A DNA stretch of 64,000 nt, taken from positions 62,001 to 126,000 of the forward strand of contig QAYY01000001.1 of NCBI GenBank assembly GCA_003054665.1, read 5' to 3'. The position numbers were made by a program, and so were the translations under genes. Under the pieces are notes generated by a model. The model was given only the letters and a program-made list of their open reading frames with translations. It searched no databases and was not told the DNA's origin. The stretch comes from Opitutaceae bacterium EW11. Lineage in GTDB: Bacteria; Verrucomicrobiota; Verrucomicrobiia; Opitutales; Opitutaceae. Positions 10,286 to 18,381 of the stretch are shown one piece after another; the first letter of the stretch is position 1, and each line of letters begins with the position of its first letter.

Positions 10286-11095
10286 TCAACCGTCCGTCCG
10301 GCGGCGGGCGCCGAGCCAGGCGGCGACCGCGGCGGCGAGTAACCAGCTACTCACTACGGCTCCAAGCCAGACGGCGGCATGCGTCACCCACCAGCCGGCG
10401 AGCCGGCCGGCGTCGAGACCGCTGAAGGCCGCGCGCTCCGCGGAAAAGAGCACCGTCACGCGAAAAGCATCCAAGGGATTCGCCATGAGCGGCAGCACCC
10501 AGACGTCCGGGTGTTGCTGCAGGACCGGCACGCCTGCGATGCCGAGCAGCAGCAGGTCGGTGCCAAACAGCGCCGCAAACCAAAGCGCAATCGTGGCGAT
10601 CAGACCGCGCACGCCGTCCCGCACCCAGAAACCCACCGCCAAACCCGCGAGAGCGCAGACGCCGCTCACGCCGGCCGCCCCCGCGCCGACCAGAAGCAGT
10701 TCGCGCGAGCCTCCTCCGGCCACAGCGGCAGGAACGATCAACAGCGACGCGCTTGTCGACACCAGCAGGGCAAGCGCCGCCGCTTTTCCCGCCAGCCACG
10801 GGCCGATTCCCGCCGGCTGGCCGATCAGCCAGGAAAACTCCTCCGCCTCCGCGTGCGCCGAACTGAGACCGAGGAGCAGAGCCGAAAGCGACACCGCGTA
10901 GAGCACCGCATGGAGGATCCAGTACCCGGCACCGCTCATGAGCCCCTCGCCAGGAGTGAGCAGCGGCAGGAATCCCGCCGCGACCAGGAGCAGAACGTGC
11001 GCATGGAGAAACCGGTTCAAACGATGACTCAGCCATTCGCGGCGAGCCGCGGCCCGGGCCACCTGCAGGAACGAAGGAATGGGGCGTGCGCTCAT
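10286..11095 (-). CDS. nosY: NosY-type ABC transporter permease
   Basis: A 269-residue inner-membrane protein with six hydrophobic helices, an ABC-2-type permease. With NosF it forms the transporter that, together with NosD, supports assembly of the copper-sulfide centre of nitrous oxide reductase in the periplasm. The family is assigned from helix pattern, length and position directly after nosF; the start ATG overlaps the nosF stop by 4 nt (11092-11095). It is the last gene of the nos run, and no nosL follows inside the window. The next gene downstream has its own FNR-type box. Confidence 0.85.
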   Translation of the reverse strand: MSARPIPSFLQVARAAARREWLSHRLNRFLHAHVLLLVAAGFLPLLTPGEGLMSGAGYWILHAVLYAVSLSALLLGLSSAHAEAEEFSWLIGQPAGIGPWLAGKAAALALLVSTSASLLIVPAAVAGGGSRELLLVGAGAAGVSGVCALAGLAVGFWVRDGVRGLIATIALWFAALFGTDLLLLGIAGVPVLQQHPDVWVLPLMANPLDAFRVTVLFSAERAAFSGLDAGRLAGWWVTHAAVWLGAVVSSWLLAAAVAAWLGARRRTDG

Positions 11096-11901
11096 GACTC
11101 GACAACGACGGGGCCGACCGAAAGAGCGCGCGCCTCAGCGGCCGCTCCGCGGCGTTGTATCCGTTCCTCGGACACCGTTGCACCGGGCAAGACGTTTCTC
11201 TCGCATCGCTCCGCAGCAGCGCGGACATGCCCGACCCCGCCGAAGAACCCGTCGCGCAAACGTTCGGGAGCCAGTTCGCCGGCGCAACGCCCCTCCTCGA
11301 TCAGCAGGCAACGATCCGCCCTGCCCTCCCACTCGCCCAGCAGGTGCGTCGCGACAACGACCGTGCGTCCCCGCTTCGCCTCCCCCGTGAGGAAGTCCTG
11401 CAGTCGCTGGCGCCATTCCGGATCCAGACTCAAGCCAGGTTCGTCGAGCAAAAGGACCGGCGCCTCGGCGAGCGCGAATACCGCCAGCGCCAACCGCTGC
11501 CGCAGCCCTCCGGAGAGCTTCGCGGTCGGCGTGCGGGCAAACTCCGCGATACCCCACGCCTCGAGCGCGGTGGGCACACGTTTCGCTTCTCGCCCTCTCA
11601 GCTCGGCATAAAACGTGGCTACCTGACCGACGGTGAGGCGCGGGTGAAACCGGGGCGCCTGCGGAAGAAACGAAATCTGGCTGAGCGCCTCGCGACGCTG
11701 CGTCCTCAGGTCGAAACCTCCGATTCCAATCGTGCCGGAATCCGGCTCGGCCAATCCCGCCAGCAGACGCAGCGTGGTGCTTTTCCCGGCGGCGTTGGCT
11801 CCGACGACAAGCGTGATCGCGCCAGGCTCCGCGACGAGATCGAGGCCGCGGAGCACGGCGCGCGAGCCGTAGGATTTCTGAAGGTCTCGGGTAAAAATCA
11901 T
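11092..11901 (-). CDS. nosF: NosF ABC transporter ATP-binding protein
   Basis: A 269-residue ABC ATPase at the cytoplasmic face, partner of NosY in maturation of nitrous oxide reductase. Walker A appears as VGANAAGKSTT (about 33-43), the signature as KLSGGLRQRLAL, Walker B as PVLLLDEPGLSLD, and the switch histidine in VVATHLLGEWEG. It lies 30 bp downstream of nosD and overlaps nosY by 4 nt. The last 40 or so residues after the ATPase core are not conserved in any way I recognise. Confidence 0.92.
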   Translation of the reverse strand: MIFTRDLQKSYGSRAVLRGLDLVAEPGAITLVVGANAAGKSTTLRLLAGLAEPDSGTIGIGGFDLRTQRREALSQISFLPQAPRFHPRLTVGQVATFYAELRGREAKRVPTALEAWGIAEFARTPTAKLSGGLRQRLALAVFALAEAPVLLLDEPGLSLDPEWRQRLQDFLTGEAKRGRTVVVATHLLGEWEGRADRCLLIEEGRCAGELAPERLRDGFFGGVGHVRAAAERCERNVLPGATVSEERIQRRGAAAEARALSVGPVVVES

Positions 11902-11931
11902 GGGGAAAAGGCGTCCTGGGCGCGTGTCAGC

Positions 11932-13236
11932 TCATCGTGCGACCTCGTTGGCGCGAATGAGCGGGCGCGGATCCGTCACGCCAGGAATCCCGGGCAGCGC
12001 GATCCGCCGGTGAATAAACCGCACGAGCTGCTCGCCGGGACTGGCAGAGAGGAGACCGATGGCCGGAAAGGTCCGGCGCCAACCGCCGAAAAGATCGGGT
12101 TCGTGGTGCGGTACATCCGCGATCCCGTCGCGGTTCAAGTCCAGCGCGACCTCGCCGTCCCAGTGGTTTCCGCGGCCGGCGGCGGCCCAGACGTTGGCGG
12201 AATTCGTTCCACTGGTATCGATCGGGTGGATATTGCCGGAGAAATCGTTCTCGAAAATCCGCGCTCCCTGAGTGCTGTCGCTCAGGCGGAGGCCGACGTA
12301 GTTTCCCGCGACGCGGTTTTTCGAGATCGAGAGGTTGTTCGAATTCTCGATGTAGAGGCCGAGCGTGTTGCCCTCGATCCGATTGGACTCGATGCGCGTG
12401 TCGTCGATGGCCTGGAGGAGCAACCCGTAGGCGCGCTGACTGCGGTTCGAAACAAAGCGATTCCCGCGCAGGACGAGCCGCTTCGAAAACATCAGCGCCG
12501 CACCGGCGGCGTTTTCGGTGAAGGTGTTCCCGTCGAATTCGTTGTCGTCCGAGTACATGTAGTGCAGTCCGTAGCGGACGCGCTCGACCCGGTTTCCCCG
12601 CACGACGGTTTTTTTGGTGAACGAGAAATATACGCCGTCGCGAGTCCCGCGGATGATGTTGCCCTCGATCAGGTGCCCCGAGGAATTCCAGAGGTGAATC
12701 CCGTTGCCCCGGCGGTCCTGGCTCAACGGCTCCGCGCAGAACTCGCCGCTCGCGGCGTCGGCAGGATTGAGTCCGGACCGGAGAGGATCGTCGATCGTTT
12801 CGCGAGAAGCGCTGTCGCCGAGCACGACGTTGCGCAGGATCCGGCAGCCGTCCGCTTTTCGCACGTAGATGCCGTGCAGCATGTCGAGCACGCGATTGTC
12901 GCGAATGACGGCGCGAGCGCCGGAGATGTGGATGGCGGCGTTGTCGTCGCTGAGGCTCCGACCGGAGCCGCGGACCAGAAAGCCCGCGAGTTCCACGTCG
13001 GCGGCGCGGATGGTGACGACATTGCCGGTGCCGTCGCCGCGAAGGATCGCTCCGGGCGCGCCGATCAGATGGAGCGGTTTCTCGATCACAAACAGCCCCG
13101 CGTAGTCGCCCGCCGGCACGTTCAGAACCGCGCCCGGGGCCGACTCGGTGATCTGGCGCCGGAGCACGTCGCCCGCCGGGTTGCCAAAGCCGGCCAGGGG
13201 CAGCGCGGCGAAGAGGAGCAACCCGCGGAGGCGCAT
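11932..13236 (-). CDS. nosD: NosD periplasmic copper-centre maturation protein
   Basis: A 434-residue secreted protein with an N-terminal signal peptide (MRLRGLLLFAALPLAGFG) followed by a right-handed parallel beta-helix built from many short repeats of the type IxxNxIxGNxxGLYIENS. NosD is required with NosF and NosY to build the CuZ site of NosZ. The start ATG at 13236 shares one base with the stop of the preceding gene (TGATG), so the two are translationally coupled; the frame open upstream of it is a shadow of that gene. Residue pairs such as GIYVRKADGCRI and GLHYMYSDDNEFDGN are typical of the family. Confidence 0.93.
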   Translation of the reverse strand: MRLRGLLLFAALPLAGFGNPAGDVLRRQITESAPGAVLNVPAGDYAGLFVIEKPLHLIGAPGAILRGDGTGNVVTIRAADVELAGFLVRGSGRSLSDDNAAIHISGARAVIRDNRVLDMLHGIYVRKADGCRILRNVVLGDSASRETIDDPLRSGLNPADAASGEFCAEPLSQDRRGNGIHLWNSSGHLIEGNIIRGTRDGVYFSFTKKTVVRGNRVERVRYGLHYMYSDDNEFDGNTFTENAAGAALMFSKRLVLRGNRFVSNRSQRAYGLLLQAIDDTRIESNRIEGNTLGLYIENSNNLSISKNRVAGNYVGLRLSDSTQGARIFENDFSGNIHPIDTSGTNSANVWAAAGRGNHWDGEVALDLNRDGIADVPHHEPDLFGGWRRTFPAIGLLSASPGEQLVRFIHRRIALPGIPGVTDPRPLIRANEVAR

Positions 13237-13853
13237 CAGGCGGTCTCCTTCCGCGACAGGATCATCGCGACGATCAGGAAAACCGGAAAGAGGGCGAACA
13301 GCCAGGCGCCGGGTTCCGGCAGGCTGGTCTGCACGAAATTCGCGATCCGCTGGCTGCCGATCATCACGGGAGTGAACGGCTGGATACGCATCGGCGCGTG
13401 CGGATTGAGCTGATGGCCGTACGTGTAGAGCCGGTAGTAGAAGCTCCCCAGCGAGAACGCGCCGAAATAGAGGAAAAGCACGCCGAGATCGATCAGGCTG
13501 ATCATCCGGCCCAGCACCGCGGCGCGCAGGGCCAGCAGGGCGAAGACTCCGAAGGCGAACGGCATCCACTTCATCTCGAGGAAATCCGCCTGTTCGAGGG
13601 GCTTCATCCCGATGTAGTGGTTCAGCGTATTGATTTCCTGGAGATCCTGCCCTTCGTGGCCGCCGACGAGCTGGTAGGCGTAGATGCGGAGGCTTAGTCC
13701 CTCCTGATACTGCGGTGCGACCAGACTGATCCGCCAGAGCGGCAGAAACACCGCCGACACCACCGCGGCAGCCGCCGCGATGAGGAAGAGCCTCGACCAC
13801 AGGTTGAGCGGCTGATGAAGGAAACGAATCTCGCGGTGGAACAGATCATTCAT
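13236..13853 (-). CDS. NosB-like membrane protein of clade II nos loci
   Basis: A 205-residue membrane protein with four clear hydrophobic helices: one near the N-terminus (LFLIAAAAAVVSAVFLPLW), two in the middle, and one at the C-terminus (WLFALFPVFLIVAMIL). A periplasmic loop follows the first helix. Clade II nos clusters typically carry a membrane protein called NosB beside nosZ. Position, size and topology fit, but the name is inferred because I recognise no sequence motif. The ATG at 13853 was chosen; a GTG at 13871 would add six residues. It is coupled to nosD by a TGATG junction. A strong terminator lies between it and nosZ. Confidence 0.75.
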   Translation of the reverse strand: MNDLFHREIRFLHQPLNLWSRLFLIAAAAAVVSAVFLPLWRISLVAPQYQEGLSLRIYAYQLVGGHEGQDLQEINTLNHYIGMKPLEQADFLEMKWMPFAFGVFALLALRAAVLGRMISLIDLGVLFLYFGAFSLGSFYYRLYTYGHQLNPHAPMRIQPFTPVMIGSQRIANFVQTSLPEPGAWLFALFPVFLIVAMILSRKETA

Positions 13854-13939
13854 GGCAAAAATGGGAGGCACGGCGGGCCGAATCCCGACCCCGGCAGGAG
13901 CACTGCGGCGGCCGGACGCCGCGCGCGTCGGCGGCGCTC

Positions 13940-13998
13940 AAAAAAAAGGGGGCTGGGAGCTTTCTCTGTCCGGGTCTGGCCTGCCGCTCCCAGCCCCC
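13940..13998 (-). terminator. Strong terminator directly after nosZ, inside the nos run
   Basis: On the minus strand a perfect 13-bp GC-rich stem (13998-13986 pairing with 13960-13948) with a 25-nt loop is followed by eight U (13947-13940). It begins 6 nt after the nosZ stop codon. Transcription of azurin-nosZ should largely end here, leaving the NosB-like, nosD, nosF and nosY genes dependent on read-through or on a promoter in the 80 bp that follow. Confidence 0.88.
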
Positions 13999-14003
13999 GC
14001 GTA

Positions 14004-15908
14004 TCACTTTGCAGCGACTTCTGCGGGCTGCACCGCTAGATAACCCTGCATCTCCTGGTGCAACGCCGAGCAGAAGTTGGTGCAGTAGAACGGAAACACG
14101 CCGGACTTCGTCATCTTGAGGCGCACCGTCTTGGTTTCGCCGGGATCGATCACGACGTTCACGTTCTGCTCGACGATGCCGAGGCCGTGGATCATGTCGG
14201 GCGTCTGCTCGACATTGGTCACGTGGATGACGAGTTCGTCGCCCACCTTGGCGTCGACGCGGTCGGGAATGAAACGGCTGCGGATGGCGATCATCTTAAC
14301 CTCGACGACCTTCCCCTTGCGCACGACGCCGGCGTCCTTCTGGTCCCAAACCGCGTCGGGATCCTTGTTCTCAGCTTTCGGATACACCTCGATCGGCTTG
14401 GCGTCGGAAACCTTCAGGATCTGGGCGAAGTGAGGCTCGGGCTCGGTAAACGTCTCGTACAGCATCTGCATCTTCGAACCGGTGATATCGATCAGCTCGC
14501 TGTCCTCGGGCTGGGAGGGCCCGACGGAGACGTGGCGGCCCTTGGACATCTTGTTCATCGCGACCAGATACTGGCCGTACGGCTTGCGCGTATCGCTGCC
14601 GCCGATCACGAGGTGGCCGATGTTGTAGTGAACCGCGATCTTGTCGAGGACGACCTTGTTGAGATCGGCGCGCTCCTCGGGAGACCAGGGAGGCAGCTTC
14701 CATTTCGCGACCGCGGACTCGATGAAAAGCGAGGTGTAGGCGTTGCCCTGACCGTCGTATTGCGTGTGAAGCGGCCCCAGTCCGACCGGCACTTCGCCTT
14801 CGAGCACCGACTCGTATTTGATGATCGGAACGCCGCGGAATTCGCCGTCGAACGCCTTCTTCGCGATCGCGTCCTGGATCTTGTTGAAATCGAAGACCGA
14901 GGCGACGGGCTGCAGCTTTCCGGAGGCGACGATCCAGCGGCCAGACGGGTCGGTGTCGATGCCGTGCGGCGATTTCGGAACGGGCAGGTAATAAAGCACG
15001 CCCGGCACCTTCGCGGGATCGATCATCGGCACGCCGTCCATCGTGCCGGCGCGGCCTTCGCGCACGGCGGTCTCGGCGGCACGCCAGTTGACGATCGCGG
15101 CATAGTCGCGGTCCTTCTGCGTCGAGTTGGCCTCGAGCGTGTCGTGCGCCATCTCGGTGTTGTAAGACGTCCAGAACGCCCAACCGCTGCTCGGCCCCTT
15201 GCCGGTCGAGCCGAGATCCCAGTCGAACGGCGGCGTGAGAATCTGCCAGCCGACGCTCATCTCGCCCGACTTCGGGTCGACGCGGATGCCGCTCACGGCG
15301 CCGTTGAACTCCTTCTCGTAATCCGCGGGATCGGCGTAGCGCCCCTTCGGAAGCGGCACGGAGAAGCGTGTCGCGACGAGCACGTATTCGGTGTTGTCGG
15401 TGACAAACGATGAACCGTGATTACCCATCGAGTTCGGGATGGGGCCGAGAATCTGCTTGGTCTTGAAGTCGCGCAGATCGATCCGGGCGATGCGGTTGTT
15501 GGCGTTGTCGTTCACGAACAACCAGCGGCCGTCGTAGAGGCCGTCGGTCTTGGAGAGGCCCGGATGATGGACGTCGCCCCAGGTGTAGTCGCCGAGCATC
15601 GCCTTCGTCTCCTCGTCGAAGCCGTAACCGGTTCCGGGATACTTGGCGAAGACCGGAATCGTGGTGATATGCCGCATCGAGGGCAGCCCCGCGACGTAGA
15701 CCTGGCCGGAGTGGCCGCCGGAATAAAACAGGTAATACTCGTCTTTCTGTCCCGGGGCGACCCAGGTGCGTTCGGCGGCGCTCTTGCCTTCCGAAACCGA
15801 GGCGGTTCCGGCGGCGGCGCTGGCGGCGCCCGGCGGTTTGCAGGCGGGCAGGGTCAACAGCGTCGCCGCGGCGGCGCCGGAAAGGAGGAAACGGACGGTG
15901 TGTTTCAT
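14004..15908 (-). CDS. nosZ: Nitrous oxide reductase, clade II (Sec-type, putative lipoprotein)
   Basis: A 634-residue periplasmic copper enzyme that reduces N2O to N2. The seven-bladed propeller carries the histidines expected for CuZ: H114 and H115 (DVHHP), H164 (GNHGS), H255 (MAHD), H315 (SPHG), H381 (LHTQYD) and H432 (IGHLV). The C-terminal cupredoxin domain carries CuA ligands H574, C609, C613, H617 and M620 in CTNFCSALHQEM. The signal peptide lacks a twin-arginine motif, which places the protein in clade II. It contains LLTLPAC, a plausible lipobox with Cys23, so the mature enzyme may be membrane-anchored. It lies 18 bp downstream of an azurin-like gene and is followed at once by a terminator. 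Expression is probably driven by the FNR-type promoter before the azurin gene. Confidence 0.97.
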   Translation of the reverse strand: MKHTVRFLLSGAAAATLLTLPACKPPGAASAAAGTASVSEGKSAAERTWVAPGQKDEYYLFYSGGHSGQVYVAGLPSMRHITTIPVFAKYPGTGYGFDEETKAMLGDYTWGDVHHPGLSKTDGLYDGRWLFVNDNANNRIARIDLRDFKTKQILGPIPNSMGNHGSSFVTDNTEYVLVATRFSVPLPKGRYADPADYEKEFNGAVSGIRVDPKSGEMSVGWQILTPPFDWDLGSTGKGPSSGWAFWTSYNTEMAHDTLEANSTQKDRDYAAIVNWRAAETAVREGRAGTMDGVPMIDPAKVPGVLYYLPVPKSPHGIDTDPSGRWIVASGKLQPVASVFDFNKIQDAIAKKAFDGEFRGVPIIKYESVLEGEVPVGLGPLHTQYDGQGNAYTSLFIESAVAKWKLPPWSPEERADLNKVVLDKIAVHYNIGHLVIGGSDTRKPYGQYLVAMNKMSKGRHVSVGPSQPEDSELIDITGSKMQMLYETFTEPEPHFAQILKVSDAKPIEVYPKAENKDPDAVWDQKDAGVVRKGKVVEVKMIAIRSRFIPDRVDAKVGDELVIHVTNVEQTPDMIHGLGIVEQNVNVVIDPGETKTVRLKMTKSGVFPFYCTNFCSALHQEMQGYLAVQPAEVAAK

Positions 15909-15926
15909 GTGGGGCGGAAAAACGGC

Positions 15927-16475
15927 TTACTCGACGATCAGCTCGCCCTTCATCCCCACCTGCATGTGGCCGGGATAGGTGCAGAGAAACGGGTACCGTC
16001 CGGGTTGCTTCGGCGCGTAGAAGAGGGCGGTGTCGGATTCCTTGGGCCCGAGCAGTTTCGTCGAGGCGAGGATGCGATCCTTGAACGAGGCCGGGATGTA
16101 TTCGGTCGTGGCCGCCTCGATCGCCGCCGCGGTGACGGCGTTCAGGTCGGTGCCCGCCGTCATCAGCACCCAGTTGTGTCCCATCGAAAACTTCGGAACG
16201 GTGCCTTCGTTGGTAAGCGTAACGGCCAGCGCCTCTCCCGGCTTGGCGTGGATTTCGGTGACGCTGAACTTCATCGTGTCGTTCGCCGTGATGGCGACGG
16301 CGCGGCCGGACTTGGGCTTCTCGGCGGATGCGGCCGGGGCTGCGGGGGCGCTCGCGGCGGCGGCCGCATGCTGCGCGTGAGCCGACTCGGAGGGCTTGTC
16401 CGACTGGCCGCAGCCGGTCAGGCCGAGGATCGCTGCAACAAAGGAGACAAACAGGACAGGTGATACGGGTTTCAT
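15927..16475 (-). CDS. Azurin-like blue copper lipoprotein
   Basis: A 182-residue cupredoxin with a lipoprotein signal peptide (AILGLTGC, Cys22) and an alanine-rich linker to about residue 58. Type 1 copper ligands are visible: H100 in SMGHNW, and C165, H170 and M175 in CTYPGHMQVGM. Azurins are small electron carriers; being the first gene of the transcription unit that ends with nosZ, it is the likely electron donor to the reductase. This partnership is inferred from position. The gene starts 40 nt downstream of a perfect FNR-type box, and no Shine-Dalgarno sequence is evident. Confidence 0.92.
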   Translation of the reverse strand: MKPVSPVLFVSFVAAILGLTGCGQSDKPSESAHAQHAAAAASAPAAPAASAEKPKSGRAVAITANDTMKFSVTEIHAKPGEALAVTLTNEGTVPKFSMGHNWVLMTAGTDLNAVTAAAIEAATTEYIPASFKDRILASTKLLGPKESDTALFYAPKQPGRYPFLCTYPGHMQVGMKGELIVE

Positions 16476-16486
16476 GACTGGGAATC

Positions 16487-16528
16487 ACGATAGCCCCCCT
16501 ACCCGCCTCGGACCTTGATCCACATCAA
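16487..16528 (-). promoter_or_regulatory. FNR/DNR-activated promoter of azurin-nosZ
   Basis: TTGATGTGGATCAA (read on the minus strand, 16528-16515) is a perfect TTGAT-N4-ATCAA palindrome. A -10-like TATCGT lies at 16492-16487. With the box centred at -41.5 the hexamer falls exactly at -12 to -7, the geometry of a class II FNR promoter. The implied transcription start near 16480 leaves only about 5 nt before the azurin ATG. Confidence 0.85.
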
Positions 16529-16668
16529 GACGGCCCGAGTTTGTTCCCCAAACCGAACCTCCCGCCGGAGCAGACCGGCCACCCGGACGGCTCGTCGGAC
16601 CCGCGGAATCCGTCGTTCGGAAGAGCGGCCTCGGGAGCCTTCCGCCTCCGTGAAGGCGGTTGCGCCGC

Positions 16669-17040
16669 TCAGCGGCGGCGCTCTTCCAGGAACTCGCGGA
16701 GGACGACGGCGCAGTTGTGCTCGGTTTCGCGAGAACTGAAAAGCAGCGTCACGTTTCCCGACTTCGACGCCTCGAGCAGCGCACGCCAGGCCTCCGGGGC
16801 CGCGTCCAATTCGGCGCGGTAGCGTCGTTGAAACTCGGGCCATTTGCCCGGGTCGTGCGCGAACCAGGTCCGCAGCTTCGCGCTGGGCGCCACCTCCTTC
16901 AACCACGCCTCCATCTTCAGATCCGTTTTCTTGATACCGCGCGGCCAGAGCCGCTCGACGAGAAAACGGCGTCCGTCCGCCTCGGCGGCGGGTTCGTAGA
17001 CGCGTTTGAGAGCAACGGCGGAAGACGGGGCGCGGCGCAT
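16669..17040 (-). CDS. DUF488-family protein
   Basis: A 123-residue single-domain protein of the DUF488 (COG3189) family. Recognisable parts are the N-terminal KRVYEPAAEADGRRFLVERLWPRG (positions about 12-35), then KMEAWLKEVAPSAKLRTWFAHDPGKWPEF, and the C-terminal LLFSSRETEHNCAVVLREFL. The biochemical role is unknown. The frame is open for hundreds of codons further upstream, antisense to the next gene; the ATG at 17040 gives the family's usual length. It is divergent from the glycan locus and sits behind the azurin promoter, but it is read toward the nos genes and does not belong to them functionally. Confidence 0.85.
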   Translation of the reverse strand: MRRAPSSAVALKRVYEPAAEADGRRFLVERLWPRGIKKTDLKMEAWLKEVAPSAKLRTWFAHDPGKWPEFQRRYRAELDAAPEAWRALLEASKSGNVTLLFSSRETEHNCAVVLREFLEERRR

Positions 17041-17277
17041 GGCGAAGCGCGGCCGCCGGCGGCGGCGGGCGCACGAGGAAACTAACCGCGTTTTCCCGAG
17101 CCGCGAGGCGGGCAGATCGAAAAACGCCGCGCGCTGCGCCGAAAATAGGGGAAGAAACGGGGGGCGAGTCTCTGCAGGATTTCGCCCCACCCGTCCAGCG
17201 GAGCGCCGCCCGCTGTCGGGTGCGCGGCGGGTGTGCAATAGTCGCGGAGACGGGGCGAATCTCCGTCCGCTCCCACG

Positions 17278-18381
17278 ATGAAACTCGTCATCTTCGGTCT
17301 CACCGTCAGCTCCTCGTGGGGCAACGGGCATGCAACGCTCTGGCGCGGACTCTGCCGCGCGCTCGGGGACCTCGGGCATACGGTCGTGTTTTTCGAGCGG
17401 GACGTGCCCTACTACGCGGAACACCGCGACCTCACCTCGCTGCCGGGGGCCCGGCTCGAACTCTTTCGCGACTGGGAGGAGGTGCTGCCGCTCGCCCATC
17501 GGGAAGTCGCGGACTCTGACGTCGCGATGGTCACGTCGTATTCTCCGGACGGAGTCGCCGCGTCGGAACTGATCGTGGAGGCGGGCGGCGGCCTGCGGGT
17601 TTTCTACGACCTCGATACGCCCGTCACGCTCGACGAATTCAAGCACGGCCAGCCGATCAGCTACCTGGGGCCGCGCGGGCTCGCGGACTTCGACCTGGTG
17701 CTCAGCTACACCGGCGGAGAAGCGCTGGAGCAACTGAAGACCCGTCTCGGCGCGCGACGTGTGGCGCCGCTCTACGGCAGCGTGGATCCGGACGTCCACC
17801 GACCGGTGGAGCCGGCGCCCGAAATGCTCTGCGACTTGTCCTACCTCGGCACCTACGCCGCGGATCGTCAGCCCGCGTTGGAGGAGCTTTTCGTCAAGCC
17901 CGCCCGCACGCTTCCCGACCGGAAATTCCTGATCGGCGGGGCGCAATATCCTGCGGATTTTCCCTGGACGCCGAATCTGTATTTCCTCCGCCATGTCGAA
18001 CCGCGGCGGCATCCGGCGTTCTACTGCTCCTCCCGAGCGACGCTCAACGTGACCCGTCGCGCGATGAAACAGATGGGGTACTGTCCGTCAGGCCGTTTGT
18101 TCGAAGCCGCCGCTTGCGGCACGCCCATCCTCAGCGACGACTGGGAGGGCTTGGGGGAGTTTTTCCGCGTCGGAGAGGATATTCTCGTCGCCCGTTCCGG
18201 CGAGGAGGTCGTCGCGGCGCTGGAGCGGTCACCGGAAGACCTTCGCCGAATCGGACATCAGGCGCGGGAGCGCGCCCTGGCCGAACACACCGCAGCCCAT
18301 CGCGCGATGGAGTTGCTCTCGATCCTGGAGAACGTCCGGACGCAGGCCGTCGAACGCGGCTCGATGCTGGAGGCTCGCTGA
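17278..18381 (+). CDS. CgeB-like glycosyltransferase (first gene of the glycan locus, plus arm)
   Basis: A 367-residue GT-B-fold glycosyltransferase of the CgeB/Glyco_trans_1_2 type. The N-terminal Rossmann half starts MKLVIFGLTVSSSWGNGHAT. The C-terminal half contains LNVTRRAMKQMGYCPSGRLFEAAACGTPILSDDWEG, the usual nucleotide-sugar-binding block (about 258-293). Its start and middle are closely similar to those of the gene at 28978-30075 in the opposite arm, indicating paralogy. The stop overlaps the next start by one base (TGATG). Donor and acceptor sugars cannot be read from the sequence. Confidence 0.87.
   Translation: MKLVIFGLTVSSSWGNGHATLWRGLCRALGDLGHTVVFFERDVPYYAEHRDLTSLPGARLELFRDWEEVLPLAHREVADSDVAMVTSYSPDGVAASELIVEAGGGLRVFYDLDTPVTLDEFKHGQPISYLGPRGLADFDLVLSYTGGEALEQLKTRLGARRVAPLYGSVDPDVHRPVEPAPEMLCDLSYLGTYAADRQPALEELFVKPARTLPDRKFLIGGAQYPADFPWTPNLYFLRHVEPRRHPAFYCSSRATLNVTRRAMKQMGYCPSGRLFEAAACGTPILSDDWEGLGEFFRVGEDILVARSGEEVVAALERSPEDLRRIGHQARERALAEHTAAHRAMELLSILENVRTQAVERGSMLEAR

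Noticed and set aside
11155-13413. 752-codon plus-strand frame
   Set aside because: Antisense to nosF and nosD, which are clear.
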